The translations under genes were made by a program, and so were the position numbers. A stretch of 64,000 nucleotides of DNA from Empedobacter sp036647415 (GTDB lineage Bacteria > Bacteroidota > Bacteroidia > Flavobacteriales > Weeksellaceae). Shown here in pieces: positions 8,810 to 18,431 of the stretch; within the stretch, counting starts at the first letter, position 1, and every line of letters starts with the position of its first letter. The stretch covers positions 62,001 to 126,000 of the forward strand of contig NZ_JAVXKG010000005.1 in NCBI RefSeq assembly GCF_036647415.1, read 5' to 3'. The notes under the pieces are model-generated. The model was not told the origin of the DNA. It saw nothing but the letters and a program-made list of their open reading frames with translations, and did not search any database.

Positions 8810-9769
8810 TTAACCAAATTTCATAATCATTACTAAACTTCCAATACCAATAAAAAACCATAAAAGAATTGCCATTAAAAGAGGTTTAAATCCTATGTTT
8901 TTCATCATTTTAAACGATAAACTAGTTCCGATTAAAAATAGCGTTAATGTTAATGCAGCTTTTGATAAACTAATGATAAATGGACTTATTTTATGTACAA
9001 ACGGAACATAAGTATTGATGCAAATTGCGACTAGAAATAAACCAATAAACCAAGGAATACTAATTTTAGAAGCTGAATTTTTAAAAAATAATAAGGTTAA
9101 AAATGATAATGGAATAATCCATAATGCACGTGCTAATTTTACTGTTGTAGCGACTTGTAGGGCTTCTTCACCGTATTTACTTGCTGCACCAACTACAGAA
9201 CTTGTGTCGTGAATTGCGATTGCGCACCATAACCCGAAATCGTGTTGAGACAAGTTGAATAGATGTCCTAATGCAGGAAATATTAGTAATGCAATAGAGT
9301 TTAATGTGAAAACGACTGCTAATGCAACCGAAATTTGATTTGGTTTTGCATTTGTAATTGGAACGATTGCTGCAATTGCACTTCCTCCACAAATCGCTGT
9401 TCCAGCAGAAATTAAATAACCTGTTACTTTTTCTATTTTGAAGAATTTAGTTAATAAATATCCTAAAAACATCAAGCTAATAATACTGATTATTGTGAAA
9501 ATAATACCTTCTTTACCAGCTTTTATTGCAGAAAAAATATTCATTCCAAAACCTAATCCAACAACAGCAAATTTAAGTAAAATACCAGAAAATTTTCGAG
9601 ATTGTATTTCGTAAGGATTACCAATAATTTGTGCAACGATAAAACCAATTATTAAAGCTACTGGAGAAGAAACAACGGGTAAAGCGCAAAGAATAGCACA
9701 AATTATAAAGATTATTTTTTTAGATGTAAAACTTGGTAGCGGATTTTTTTCTGATTGAATGAATTTCAT
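8810..9769 (-). CDS. YeiH family putative sulfate exporter (UPF0324)
   Basis: 319 residues, about ten membrane helices. Typical family segments are RKFSGILLKFAVVGLGFGMN, SAGTAICGGSAIAAIVP and HDTSSVVGAASKYG. YeiH proteins are inner-membrane transporters, often called sulfate exporters, with limited experimental support. The gene lies 71 bases downstream of a LysR regulator on the same strand, an arrangement common for yeiH, so control by that regulator is likely. Confidence 0.85.
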   Translation of the reverse strand: MKFIQSEKNPLPSFTSKKIIFIICAILCALPVVSSPVALIIGFIVAQIIGNPYEIQSRKFSGILLKFAVVGLGFGMNIFSAIKAGKEGIIFTIISIISLMFLGYLLTKFFKIEKVTGYLISAGTAICGGSAIAAIVPITNAKPNQISVALAVVFTLNSIALLIFPALGHLFNLSQHDFGLWCAIAIHDTSSVVGAASKYGEEALQVATTVKLARALWIIPLSFLTLLFFKNSASKISIPWFIGLFLVAICINTYVPFVHKISPFIISLSKAALTLTLFLIGTSLSFKMMKNIGFKPLLMAILLWFFIGIGSLVMIMKFG

Positions 9770-9840
9770 TATGAATAATTTTATAGGACAAATTTCCGAC
9801 AGTTATTATTCTAAAAGAAATCATAAAAAGTAATTTGTTA

Positions 9841-10734
9841 TTACTTTAAGTTATATCTATTTGTGAATTGAATAAATAAATTTCCAATAGAAGATTGTTC
9901 ACCTTCTGGTAAAATAAAATTAAAATCACGCTTAATTGTTAGATTTTTGACATCAATTATTGCCAATGTTTGATTTTTAAGCTCTTGTAAAATAGATTGA
10001 ACTGATAGAAAAGACAATGCATCTGAGTGTAAAAGATAATTTTTTATACTTTCTGTATTACCTAATTGCATTTCTATATTTAGAGAGTTTAATTTAACAC
10101 CTTTTTCTTTCAAGGCTAGATCAATTGTTTCTAAAGTTCCCGAACCAGGCTCTCGCATAACGAAAGGAATTGTTTCTAATTGTTCTATTTTTAACGTATT
10201 TTTCTTTGTTAAAAGATGATGATAACGAGCAACTAAGACAATTTCATCTTTGAGAAATGGAAAGTAATGAAAATTTCTATTTTTAATTTGACCTTCTATT
10301 AAACCTAAATCAATTTTATTTTGAGATAATAAGTCTTCAATTTTTTCTGAATTTTGAATAACCAAAGAAACTTTAATTGCGGGATATCGTTGATGAAATT
10401 TTGCTAAAATTGTGGGTAAAACATATTGCGCTATTGTAGTACTTGCACCCACTCGTAGACTACCTTTTTGATGTTCTTTTAATTGAGCTATTTCAAATTC
10501 CATATCACGATAAACAGTAAAAAGTTGGTCGGTATATTGAAGTAAAATTTCACCTGCTTTTGTCAATTTTATTTTGGTTCCATTACGATCAAAAAGCTTT
10601 ATATTCAGGTAGTTTTCAATTTCTTTGACATGTTTTGTTACCGCTGGCTGCGTAATATTAAGTTCATTTGCAGCTTTCGTAAAATTTAAACGTCGTGCAA
10701 CAGTATCAAAAACCTTTAGTCTAAAATCGAACAT
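9841..10734 (-). CDS. LysR family transcriptional regulator (CysB/YeiE-like)
   Basis: 297 residues. The N-terminal winged helix-turn-helix is clear (RRLNFTKAANELNITQPAVT at about 14-33), followed by a coiled linker and a periplasmic-binding-like effector domain from about residue 90. It sits directly upstream of the yeiH-like gene on the same strand and is the likely regulator of that transporter. The effector is unknown; sulfur metabolites are a reasonable guess from related regulators. Confidence 0.85.
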   Translation of the reverse strand: MFDFRLKVFDTVARRLNFTKAANELNITQPAVTKHVKEIENYLNIKLFDRNGTKIKLTKAGEILLQYTDQLFTVYRDMEFEIAQLKEHQKGSLRVGASTTIAQYVLPTILAKFHQRYPAIKVSLVIQNSEKIEDLLSQNKIDLGLIEGQIKNRNFHYFPFLKDEIVLVARYHHLLTKKNTLKIEQLETIPFVMREPGSGTLETIDLALKEKGVKLNSLNIEMQLGNTESIKNYLLHSDALSFLSVQSILQELKNQTLAIIDVKNLTIKRDFNFILPEGEQSSIGNLFIQFTNRYNLK

Positions 10735-10782
10735 ATTTTATGGTATTTCAAGACAAAAATAAGTAATAATAATCGATATTAT

Positions 10783-11670
10783 TTACAATTTATCTTCAGA
10801 TTTTTGATACGAATTATTTCGAATTGTCATAAAATAAGTGGAAATATCGCGTGCTAATTTTTCGGGATAATTGTAGCTAAAATGTAACGCAATTTTCTCA
10901 CTAAATTCACTAAATAATTGAATCATAATTTCGAGAGAATTCCAATTTTCTTGTATGTCATTTCCTGCAAAAGTTAATTTTAATTTTTGCCAATCATTTG
11001 GTGATAAGTATTTCTCGAAAAATCGTCCATGTTTGTTCGTTGTCACTTTCCAATCATTCTCTAATCCAATATAATACTCAATTATCGGAACAAAATATTC
11101 TGTTCTCAAATTATTTTCGATGATAAATTTTGCATAAAATAAATCTTGTCTAGCCAATGATTTTACAGCGTAAGTAACATCCCAAAAAAAATCTTCATTC
11201 AGTTTTTCAAATTCATTTTCTGTAGGTTTCTTTATAAGAGAAGCAGTGTAAGTTGGTTGTTTCAAATTTTTTGTCAAATCATCTTTATCAACTAATATTT
11301 TATAACCAATATCCCAATCGTATGGCAAATTTGTTTGATTTATTAGTTCAACAAATTTCTCTTTTTGATAGATTTTGAAGTCAACTTTGACAAAATCATC
11401 ATATAAAACCATTTTTATTGCATTAAAACCGTCAAAAGCCTCTTCATTATCCATCATTTTTGCAATTGGATTTCCAAAATAAGACAACCAATTGTCATTG
11501 TATTTATATGGTGTTAAATCTTCAAAAACTAATTCAATGTCCAAATCACTAAAATCATCAACCTTCGCAAGTGGATTTACCAAAGAGCTGGTCAATAAAA
11601 TGACTCTTACATCAGGATTTTGCTCTGCCCAATCAATAATTTGATTCAATTTTTGCTCTCTATTTTTCAT
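10783..11670 (-). CDS. AadK/ANT(6)-like nucleotidyltransferase
   Basis: 295 residues, close to the size of ANT(6) aminoglycoside adenylyltransferases. The acidic motif DDFSDLDIELVFED (about 37-50) matches the DxD site of the family, and WLSYFGNPIAKM also fits. The first motif reads LTSSLVNP where characterised ANT(6)/AadK enzymes carry a GSR triplet, so the Gly and Arg are replaced by Ser and Leu. The adenylyltransferase fold is well supported, but resistance to streptomycin should not be assumed. The next gene on the same strand, LysR, starts 49 bases downstream of its stop. Confidence 0.75.
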   Translation of the reverse strand: MKNREQKLNQIIDWAEQNPDVRVILLTSSLVNPLAKVDDFSDLDIELVFEDLTPYKYNDNWLSYFGNPIAKMMDNEEAFDGFNAIKMVLYDDFVKVDFKIYQKEKFVELINQTNLPYDWDIGYKILVDKDDLTKNLKQPTYTASLIKKPTENEFEKLNEDFFWDVTYAVKSLARQDLFYAKFIIENNLRTEYFVPIIEYYIGLENDWKVTTNKHGRFFEKYLSPNDWQKLKLTFAGNDIQENWNSLEIMIQLFSEFSEKIALHFSYNYPEKLARDISTYFMTIRNNSYQKSEDKL

Positions 11671-11781
11671 TGAATGATATATTGTATTTTAGATAAATTC
11701 TGGTTTTGTTTTATAAATTCTGATTAAATAATTGCTAAAATAATTAAAATTAAAGCTAATTTAGTAGAGAAAAATTAACAC

Positions 11782-12798
11782 ATGAAACATTTATTCTTAT
11801 TCTTATCTTCTTTTTCTTTTGCACAAACGTATCAAGTTATAAATTCTGATAAAACGGATGTAAGTTACCGTGGTTTAGCTTTCGAAAACTCAACAAGTTT
11901 TGTTATTTCGGGTTCTAAAAATACGATAGGAAAATCGACTGATGGTGGAAAAAAATTCACTTGGATTAATCCAAAAGTTGTCGAAAATCGAGATTTTAGA
12001 GATATAGAAGTCATTGGTAAAAATAACTATTTGGCTTTAGGAATAGATTCTCCTGCTTATATTCTCGAAACAAAAGATGGTGGAAAATCATGGAGTAAAG
12101 TCTATGAAAACACTGAGAAAGGTATGTTTTTGGATGCGATATATGTAGATTCAAAATCTAAAAAGATTACTGTTGTTGGTGATCCAATGGAAAAAGATAA
12201 GCCATTTATTTTGACTTCATCGACTACTACAACAAGCAAATGGGATGTTGCAAAAGCATTATTTGGACAACCATTGCGATTAAAAAATCCTAAAGAAGCA
12301 TTTTTTGCATCAAGTGGAAGTAATTTGTATGTTGATGATAAGCAAGCGTTGATTGTAACAGGTGGAGAATTGTCTAATGTATATTATTATACTCCAAAAG
12401 GAGGGCAAATGTATGGGTTAGAGAAAACGAAAAGTTCTACTTCTGGAATTAACGGTTTGGCGTATGATGCAACGAATAATTTAGGATATTTGGTTGGTGG
12501 AGATTTTACTAAACCGAATGATTCAAAATACAATTTTTTTAAATTTAAAATTACAAACGGGAAATTGGTTTTTCAAGATTTATGGAGTTATCCGACAGGA
12601 TATAAGTCTGGTGTAACAATAATTAGTAAAGATAAAGTAATGGTTTGTGGTTATTCTGGTGTTGATTATTCTGTAGATGGTGGTCATAATTGGAAAAATA
12701 TTACAACAGATAGTTACAATACATGTACGGTTTCACCTGATAAAAAGTATGTGATTTTAGTGGGTAATAAAGGAAAAATAGGAAAAATAACATTATAA
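11782..12798 (+). CDS. YCF48/sialidase-like beta-propeller protein, exported
   Basis: 338 residues with a short signal peptide (1-14, ending FSFAQ). Asp-box (BNR) motifs recur: KSTDGGKKFTW, ETKDGGKSWSKV and SVDGGHNWKNI. This gives a six- or seven-bladed propeller of the YCF48/Hcf136-like type. Flavobacterial homologues are often labelled oxidoreductase without evidence. No catalytic residues can be assigned. It is monocistronic, with a terminator right after the stop. Confidence 0.7.
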   Translation: MKHLFLFLSSFSFAQTYQVINSDKTDVSYRGLAFENSTSFVISGSKNTIGKSTDGGKKFTWINPKVVENRDFRDIEVIGKNNYLALGIDSPAYILETKDGGKSWSKVYENTEKGMFLDAIYVDSKSKKITVVGDPMEKDKPFILTSSTTTTSKWDVAKALFGQPLRLKNPKEAFFASSGSNLYVDDKQALIVTGGELSNVYYYTPKGGQMYGLEKTKSSTSGINGLAYDATNNLGYLVGGDFTKPNDSKYNFFKFKITNGKLVFQDLWSYPTGYKSGVTIISKDKVMVCGYSGVDYSVDGGHNWKNITTDSYNTCTVSPDKKYVILVGNKGKIGKITL

Positions 12799-12801
12799 CA
12801 A

Positions 12802-12835
12802 AATAATCCAGCTATTTAGCTGGATTATTTTTATT
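12802..12835. terminator. bidirectional intrinsic terminator
   Basis: Perfect 12-base stem AATAATCCAGCT / AGCTGGATTATT with a 4-base loop and T run, between converging genes. It overlaps the stop of the CocE-like gene. Confidence 0.85.
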
Positions 12836-14684
12836 TCAGTACCGGAATTTCGATATAAGAAGTATGATAAATACGTTGTGTCTGTTTCAAGAAATCTTTT
12901 GAAGTTGCTTCGTAAACGTTCATAAATTGTTGTGGATTACGATCTGCCAAAGGAAACCAACTATTCTGAACTTGAATCATAATACGATGTCCTTTTTTAA
13001 ATGTATGTCCAATATCTGGCATTGTATACGTAACATTTGTTTCTATATTTGGAACCATAGCTTCGGGTTTAGAGAAACTATTTCTATATTTTCCACGCAT
13101 AATTTCTGCACGAATCAAATTTTGATAACCAGCCATTAATTTCTCATTAAATTTTGGCGTATCTTCTGGATATACATCAATCAATTTTACAACATAATCT
13201 GCATCAGTTCCTGTTGTAGAAACAACTAAATGATTGATTATTGGACCAGCAAGCGTAATATCTTCTGTTAAAATATCAGATTGGTAAACCATTACGTCAG
13301 GACGAGTAGAAGCAAAGCGTTGATCATCTACCATATATTCTCTGGCACGTGTTTCTAAAACGCCACCTTGATAAGGAACAGGATGATTTGGATCTGCAAT
13401 ATATTCATCAAAAGTAGCGGTAGTATTGGTTTTGTCAAAAGCTATTTTACCATTTTGTTGTAAATAAATTTTTTGTGTGGTAATATTTTTAGGAGGCCAA
13501 GTGTCAAATTTTTTCCATTCATTAGAACCTGTTATAAAAATTGTTGCTTCGGTTGGTTTAAAATTTCCTTTATCTTTTAAATAATAATTAAAAAAAGGTA
13601 ATTCTATTTCTTGTTGATAATACTCACTTGTATTCGATGCAAATTGCATATCACCAAAAGTACTTCCATTGCTACGAACCCATCCGCCATGAAACCAAGG
13701 TCCGGCAACAATAATATTTGTCGTTTTAGGATTCTGTTTTTCAATTGCTTTATAGGTTTCGAAAGCGCCATAAACATCTTCTGCATCAAAAAAACCACCA
13801 ACTGTCATCACAGCAGGTTGTACATTTGTAACATGTGGAAGTACATTACGATCTTGCCAAAATTGATCATAATCTGGATGAGCGAATAAATCATTATAAA
13901 ACTTGATATTATCTTGAAAGTATTTATCCTTTAATTCTTTTACAGAACCACTTTCTAAATAAAAACGATAATTATCTTTGACTGGATAATCAAAAGATTT
14001 TGGACCTTTATCTGGCGTAATTGGATGTGGACGTTTTACACCAAAGGAAGACATAAATTTGAATGAATCATTTAGAAATAAAACACCATTGTGATGAAAA
14101 TCGTCACCCAAAAACCAATCAGTAACTGGTGCTTGTGGTGAAACTGCTTTTAGAGTTGGATGAGAATTTACTAAACTAATTGTAGAATAAAAACCAGGAT
14201 ACGAAATACCATAAATTCCAGCTTTTTTTGTGTAGTTTTTCAGATTTTTTTCAAGCCATTCTAGTGTGTCGTACGTATCTGTGCTTTCATCGGTAGCTTT
14301 TTTATTTTTTGAAGAATTGATAGGGCGAACATCTTCAAATTCGCCTTCACTCATCCATTTCCCTCTAACATCTTGGTATACAAAAATAAATCCCTCGTGC
14401 ATTTCTGCAGGAAAATTTCCTAATGTTTTCTTGTATGCATCTGTACCATAAGGCGCAACAGTATAAGGAGTTCGGTTTAGCAAAACGGGATATTGTTTTG
14501 TTTTATCTTTTGGCTGATAAATAGCTGTAAACAATTTTGTGCCATCACGCATAGGAATTACTTGTTCTATTTTTTCGTAATTGTTACGCACATATGCCGA
14601 ATCAGCTTTTGCATCTTGTGCAAAACCAGCTGTACTTCCCAATAGAAGTGTAAGTAGAGTTATTTTTAATGTTAATTTTTTCAC
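12831..14684 (-). CDS. CocE/NonD family S15 hydrolase (alpha-amino-acid ester hydrolase-like)
   Basis: 617 residues with a signal peptide (1-22, ending GFAQ). The S15 alpha/beta hydrolase core carries YGISYPG with the nucleophile Ser161, an Asp in GGFFDAEDVYG and a His in GPWFHGGW. A C-terminal jelly-roll domain characteristic of X-Pro dipeptidyl-peptidase and glutaryl-7-ACA acylase-type enzymes follows. It should cleave amide or ester bonds of amino-acid derivatives in the periplasm; the substrate is not known. Length and domain order are complete. Confidence 0.85.
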   Translation of the reverse strand: MKKLTLKITLLTLLLGSTAGFAQDAKADSAYVRNNYEKIEQVIPMRDGTKLFTAIYQPKDKTKQYPVLLNRTPYTVAPYGTDAYKKTLGNFPAEMHEGFIFVYQDVRGKWMSEGEFEDVRPINSSKNKKATDESTDTYDTLEWLEKNLKNYTKKAGIYGISYPGFYSTISLVNSHPTLKAVSPQAPVTDWFLGDDFHHNGVLFLNDSFKFMSSFGVKRPHPITPDKGPKSFDYPVKDNYRFYLESGSVKELKDKYFQDNIKFYNDLFAHPDYDQFWQDRNVLPHVTNVQPAVMTVGGFFDAEDVYGAFETYKAIEKQNPKTTNIIVAGPWFHGGWVRSNGSTFGDMQFASNTSEYYQQEIELPFFNYYLKDKGNFKPTEATIFITGSNEWKKFDTWPPKNITTQKIYLQQNGKIAFDKTNTTATFDEYIADPNHPVPYQGGVLETRAREYMVDDQRFASTRPDVMVYQSDILTEDITLAGPIINHLVVSTTGTDADYVVKLIDVYPEDTPKFNEKLMAGYQNLIRAEIMRGKYRNSFSKPEAMVPNIETNVTYTMPDIGHTFKKGHRIMIQVQNSWFPLADRNPQQFMNVYEATSKDFLKQTQRIYHTSYIEIPVLK

Positions 14685-14907
14685 CTGTTCAATAAATTTT
14701 ACAATAGTATAAAAGTAAATAAGTTTTGGCTTTTTTTAATATAAAATGAAATTTTTTCTACAGATAAATTAATATTTAATAAAGTTTCAATTATTTTTTA
14801 TGAATTCGAAAATTCGAACACTTTTTTTGATTAAATTAGTTACGATGAATAACTATTAAACTTAGAAACACCATATTATAATTTATAAAACCATCAACCA
14901 AACAAAT

Positions 14908-15318
14908 ATGATTACAGTAGATATAACAATTGATGCGCCGCTAGACAAAGTTTGGTCTGCATTTAATAATCCAGATGATATTGTAAAATGGAATCAGGCT
15001 TCACCAGATTGGCATTGTCCGAAAGCAGAAAATAATTTGCAAATAGGAGGAACATTAAAAAGTACAATGGCAGCGAAAGATGGTAGTTTTCAGTTTGAAT
15101 TTGAAGCAAAATATGATGAAATTATACCAAATCAATTTATTCGATATTATCTTGCTGATGGTCGTAAAGTTGAAATTAATTTTAATGAAGAAAATAATTC
15201 TACTACAATCATAGAAAAATTTGATCCAGAAAATCAAAATTCTGAAGAAATGCAACGAGAAGGTTGGCAAGCAATTTTAAATAGTTTTAAGCATTACATT
15301 GAAACTAAAAATGAATAA
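14908..15318 (+). CDS. SRPBCC (AHSA1-like) domain protein
   Basis: 136 residues. It begins TVDITIDAPLDKVWSAFNNPDDIVKWN, the usual first strand and helix of START-like/AHSA1 proteins, and ends with GWQAILNSFKHYIE. These are small ligand-binding folds of unknown physiological role. It heads a run of small cytosolic proteins (14.9-17.6 kb); the next gene, also SRPBCC, starts 35 bases downstream. Confidence 0.8.
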   Translation: MITVDITIDAPLDKVWSAFNNPDDIVKWNQASPDWHCPKAENNLQIGGTLKSTMAAKDGSFQFEFEAKYDEIIPNQFIRYYLADGRKVEINFNEENNSTTIIEKFDPENQNSEEMQREGWQAILNSFKHYIETKNE

Positions 15319-15353
15319 AAAAGCAAAATAATGACTTAATTAAATTAAATAAT

Positions 15354-15809
15354 ATGAAAAAAATATCGTTTACAGAGATTATTTACGCACTACCTAAACA
15401 CGTTCATAAAGTTATGTTATCGCAAGATTCGTATAAAATTTGGACAAAACCTTTTAATGAAACCTCAGATTTTAAAGGTGATTGGAGCGAAGGTTCTAAA
15501 ATTTACTTTACTTCCGACGACGGAAAAGGTGGAGTTGCAGGATTGATTTCTATAATCGATGAAAATAAATTAGGCGAATCTATTGTAATCCGTCATATTG
15601 GTATCTTAAAAAATAATGAAGAAATTCTCTCTGGAGCAGAAGTTGACAAATGGAAAAATACTTTAGAAACCTATAAACTGAATGATGTAGAAGGTCATAC
15701 GCGTTTGGTTTGTACAATTGAAATTGAAGATTCTGAAACGAACGAAGTAAAATACAAAGAAATGTGGACAAAAGCTTTGCGATTATTAAAAGAAATTTGC
15801 GAGGAATAA
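15354..15809 (+). CDS. SRPBCC domain-containing protein
   Basis: 151 residues. The N-terminus ISFTEIIYALPKHVHKVMLS and the segment YKIWTKPFNETSDFKGDWSEG fit the AHSA1/START-like fold. It probably shares a transcript with the preceding SRPBCC gene. Its similarity to that gene is at fold level, so the two are not a recent duplication. Confidence 0.75.
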   Translation: MKKISFTEIIYALPKHVHKVMLSQDSYKIWTKPFNETSDFKGDWSEGSKIYFTSDDGKGGVAGLISIIDENKLGESIVIRHIGILKNNEEILSGAEVDKWKNTLETYKLNDVEGHTRLVCTIEIEDSETNEVKYKEMWTKALRLLKEICEE

Positions 15810-15852
15810 TAAATTATATTTTCTTTAAAGTGTTTTAAATCAGTTTAATAAT

Positions 15853-15975
15853 TTGAATACTTCATTCAATACTTTAACTAAAGGAAAACTAGAAAAGATA
15901 AAAATAAGTCGTTCACAAAAAATAATATCACTTATTTTAGAAGGAAAAGGTGTACATGATAAATACAAAAAATAA
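15853..15975 (+). pseudogene. remnant of a YdeI/OmpD-associated family gene (internal deletion)
   Basis: A 40-codon frame with only a TTG at its beginning ends in TAA that overlaps the ATG of the next gene (TAATG). Its translation starts FNTLTKGK and ends ISLILEGKGVHDKYKK. From memory of the YdeI family this matches two parts of its C-terminal region: the FEALTPGR-type helix and the final EKxxxxILxGKGLxD motif, with the stretch between them missing. The rest of the gene upstream is gone. Neighbours (SRPBCC, DUF1801, DUF2461, VOC) are frequent partners of YdeI genes. An unrelated short ORF remains possible. Confidence 0.45.
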
Positions 15976-16439
15976 TGCAGTACGATGTCTCAAGTTTACA
16001 AGAATATTTAGAAAATATTCCTGTTGATCGCAAAGTAGCAATAGAACAATTGATAGAAGTTCTTAGAATCAATTTACCAGATGGTTTTTCTTTAGAATTA
16101 AGCTACGGTCATGTTGGTTTTGTGGTTCCACATTCCTTGTATCCGAATGGCTATCATTGCGATCCAAAATCGCCGTTACCTTTTATCAATATCGCTTCTC
16201 AGAAGAATTTTATAGCGCTATATCACATGGGATTATATATGAATGAAGAAATTTACAATTGGTTTGTAGCGGAGTATCCTAAACATTCAAAAAAGAAATT
16301 GGACATGGGAAAAAGTTGTATTCGTTTTAAAAAACCAGAAGATATTCCGTTTGAATTGATTGGAGAATTAGCTCAAAAAGTAACACCACAACAATGGATT
16401 AATTTGTACGAAAGTGTCTTAGTTAATCGAAAAAAGTAA
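15975..16439 (+). CDS. DUF1801 domain-containing protein
   Basis: 154 residues. The family signature is visible: a helical N-terminus (LQEYLENIPVDRKVAIEQL), LSYGHVGFVVP, then IALYHMGLYMN and a C-terminal KKLDMGKSCIRFKKPEDIP. The fold is YdhG-like and the function is unknown. The start overlaps the stop of the YdeI-like remnant, and the next gene starts 5 bases after its stop, so it lies inside an operon. Confidence 0.85.
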   Translation: MQYDVSSLQEYLENIPVDRKVAIEQLIEVLRINLPDGFSLELSYGHVGFVVPHSLYPNGYHCDPKSPLPFINIASQKNFIALYHMGLYMNEEIYNWFVAEYPKHSKKKLDMGKSCIRFKKPEDIPFELIGELAQKVTPQQWINLYESVLVNRKK

Positions 16440-16444
16440 TAAAA

Positions 16445-17101
16445 ATGTCAGAAATATATACGTTTTTAAAAAAACTAGAAAAAAACAATAACCGAGAATG
16501 GTTTAACGAACACAAAGCCGAATTTGATACAGCTAAAGCAGAAGCAGATCTTATTTTTAATGCGATTTATCAAGAATTATCGAAAAAAGAAGAATTAGAA
16601 CCGCTCAAAATTTATAGAATTTATAGAGATGTTCGTTTTTCTAACGATAAAACACCTTATAAAAATCATTTTTCTGCGCAAACTGGTCGAAAAAAGCCAT
16701 ATAATAGAGGAGGAATTTATATTCAATTTCAACCAAATAATTGTTTTATTGGAGTTGGATTTTGGGGACCAGAACGAGATGATTTATTACGAATTCGAAA
16801 AGAAATTGAAGCTTCGGACGAGTTACAAAAAATTGTTACTTCTAAAGCAATTCAAAAAGAATTTGGAGAAATTGTAGGAGAAGAAGTAAAATCTGCTCCC
16901 AAAGGATTTTCGAAAGAACATGAACGAATTGATCTATTAAGAAAGAAACAATATTTATTTATCAAAAACTTTACAGAAGAAGAAACATTAGCAAAAGACT
17001 TTCCTCAGAAAGTAGCAAAATCAGTATTAGTTCTTCAACCTTTTTTAGATTATATGACAGAAATTTTAACAACCGATGCAAATGGAGAATCGTTGGTATA
17101 A
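16445..17101 (+). CDS. DUF2461 family protein
   Basis: 218 residues. The typical opening FLKKLEKNNNREWFNEHKAEF and the segment YRDVRFSNDKTPYKNHFSA identify DUF2461 (TIGR02453). There is no signal peptide and the function is unknown. It starts 5 bases after the DUF1801 gene and is clearly co-transcribed with it. Confidence 0.9.
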   Translation: MSEIYTFLKKLEKNNNREWFNEHKAEFDTAKAEADLIFNAIYQELSKKEELEPLKIYRIYRDVRFSNDKTPYKNHFSAQTGRKKPYNRGGIYIQFQPNNCFIGVGFWGPERDDLLRIRKEIEASDELQKIVTSKAIQKEFGEIVGEEVKSAPKGFSKEHERIDLLRKKQYLFIKNFTEEETLAKDFPQKVAKSVLVLQPFLDYMTEILTTDANGESLV

Positions 17102-17142
17102 AGTATAGATTAACATAAAATAACCACAAAAAATAAACTATT

Positions 17143-17583
17143 ATGGCAAAATTACACGCATATTTAAATTTTGAAGGAAACTGTGAAGAAGCATTTACCT
17201 TTTATGAAACTGTTTTTGATACAAAGAATATCGGAATTCATCGTTTTGGTGATATGCCTGCGAATCCCGAATTTGTAATTCCCGATGAGGCAAAAGATAA
17301 AGTGATGCACATGGCATTATTAATTAACGAAAATACAATGTTGATGGGCTCTGATACTTTTGGCGATTGCGGTGGAAATGCAAGTCAAGGCAGTAACACG
17401 TATTTGATGTTAGACACAGCCACAGCAGATGAAGCACATAAATTATATGAAAAATTAACTGTAAATGCTCAGAAAATTGAAATGCCATTGGCAGAGCAAT
17501 TTTGGGCTGAATTATATACGTCGTTTACAGATCAATTTGGAATTAATTGGATGATCCATTTTGAAGGAAATAAGGCACAATAG
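17143..17583 (+). CDS. VOC family protein (PhnB-like)
   Basis: 146 residues. It has the glyoxalase/PhnB-type pattern: LHAYLNFEGNCEEAFTFYE at the start, HMALLINENTMLMGSD in the middle and LYTSFTDQFGINWMIHFE at the end. These are metal-site folds whose substrate is usually unknown. It is the last gene of the small-protein run, followed by a strong hairpin. Confidence 0.9.
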   Translation: MAKLHAYLNFEGNCEEAFTFYETVFDTKNIGIHRFGDMPANPEFVIPDEAKDKVMHMALLINENTMLMGSDTFGDCGGNASQGSNTYLMLDTATADEAHKLYEKLTVNAQKIEMPLAEQFWAELYTSFTDQFGINWMIHFEGNKAQ

Positions 17584-17598
17584 ATGTAAAAAAGATAT

Positions 17599-17636
17599 AA
17601 ACATAAAACCTCTCAAATAGAGAGATTTTATGTTTA
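17599..17636. terminator. bidirectional intrinsic terminator
   Basis: Long stem AACATAAAACCTCTC / GAGAGATTTTATGTT with a small loop, between the VOC gene and the converging gene at 17634-18215. Confidence 0.8.
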
Positions 17637-18215
17637 ATGATATAATCTAAATCCCATTTTTTGACACAAATTTGCGTGTTTATCGAACAAAATATGCACC
17701 AATTCTACAACATCATCTATTTCTGTGTTTAAGGCAAAATAATATTGATCTAAAATTGTACTTAAAACTGGAGAATGGTTAATGTAACCAGAAATTGCTT
17801 TTGCACCAGTAACATCTAAAAAATACTGAAATGTTTCGTCTTCCAAATCCAACATCTTTGTATTTGCAAAATGAACAATTTTATCTGTTAATTTTCCTTC
17901 AAAAAATTCGGCAATTTCTTCTAATGTATAGTAATAATCACCAATTTTTAAAAGATTATCATCACCTTCAAAAACTAAATAAATGATATTATAATCTTTA
18001 AAAAAGCGATCGTGATATAATAAATTACTCAAACTTATTTCGAAAGTTTCTATATCATCACAGGTTTTATATACATTGTCAATATCAAAATTTAGCGCAA
18101 GATGCTCTAGAAAAGTAATAATTTGCGAGTCATTTTCTTCCTCAATATCTTCAACACCTTCCAAACAAAATAGTTTGAAATCTTCATCTTCCTCACGATA
18201 AGTTGTTAGCACCAT
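17634..18215 (-). CDS. acidic cytosolic protein, unknown function
   Basis: 193 residues, very rich in Asp and Glu, without signal peptide or membrane segment. I do not recognise a family. It contains alternating helices and short strands, such as IIYLVFEGDDNLLKIGDYYY and a His/Cys-poor C-terminus ending HANLCQKMGFRLYH. It stands alone on the minus strand between the VOC gene and the acyl-CoA synthetases. The start ATG is the only one near the 216-base intergenic gap. Confidence 0.55.
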   Translation of the reverse strand: MVLTTYREEDEDFKLFCLEGVEDIEEENDSQIITFLEHLALNFDIDNVYKTCDDIETFEISLSNLLYHDRFFKDYNIIYLVFEGDDNLLKIGDYYYTLEEIAEFFEGKLTDKIVHFANTKMLDLEDETFQYFLDVTGAKAISGYINHSPVLSTILDQYYFALNTEIDDVVELVHILFDKHANLCQKMGFRLYH

Positions 18216-18431
18216 ATTACAAATAATTAAGTTGTAAAATTACGAATTTTAGTTACTTAATTAAGCAATGTCGGTTGCCAAGTTCTAGAATATAATAAAT
18301 TTCCAAACTAAATAAACCATTTTGTATTCTAGTATTTTCATTTTCAATATAAAATATTTTTTTCAGAAACAAATTCAGAAATTTTCAAAACACCGATAAA
18401 TAGTCGAAATTTGTAGCATTAATAAAAGAGT

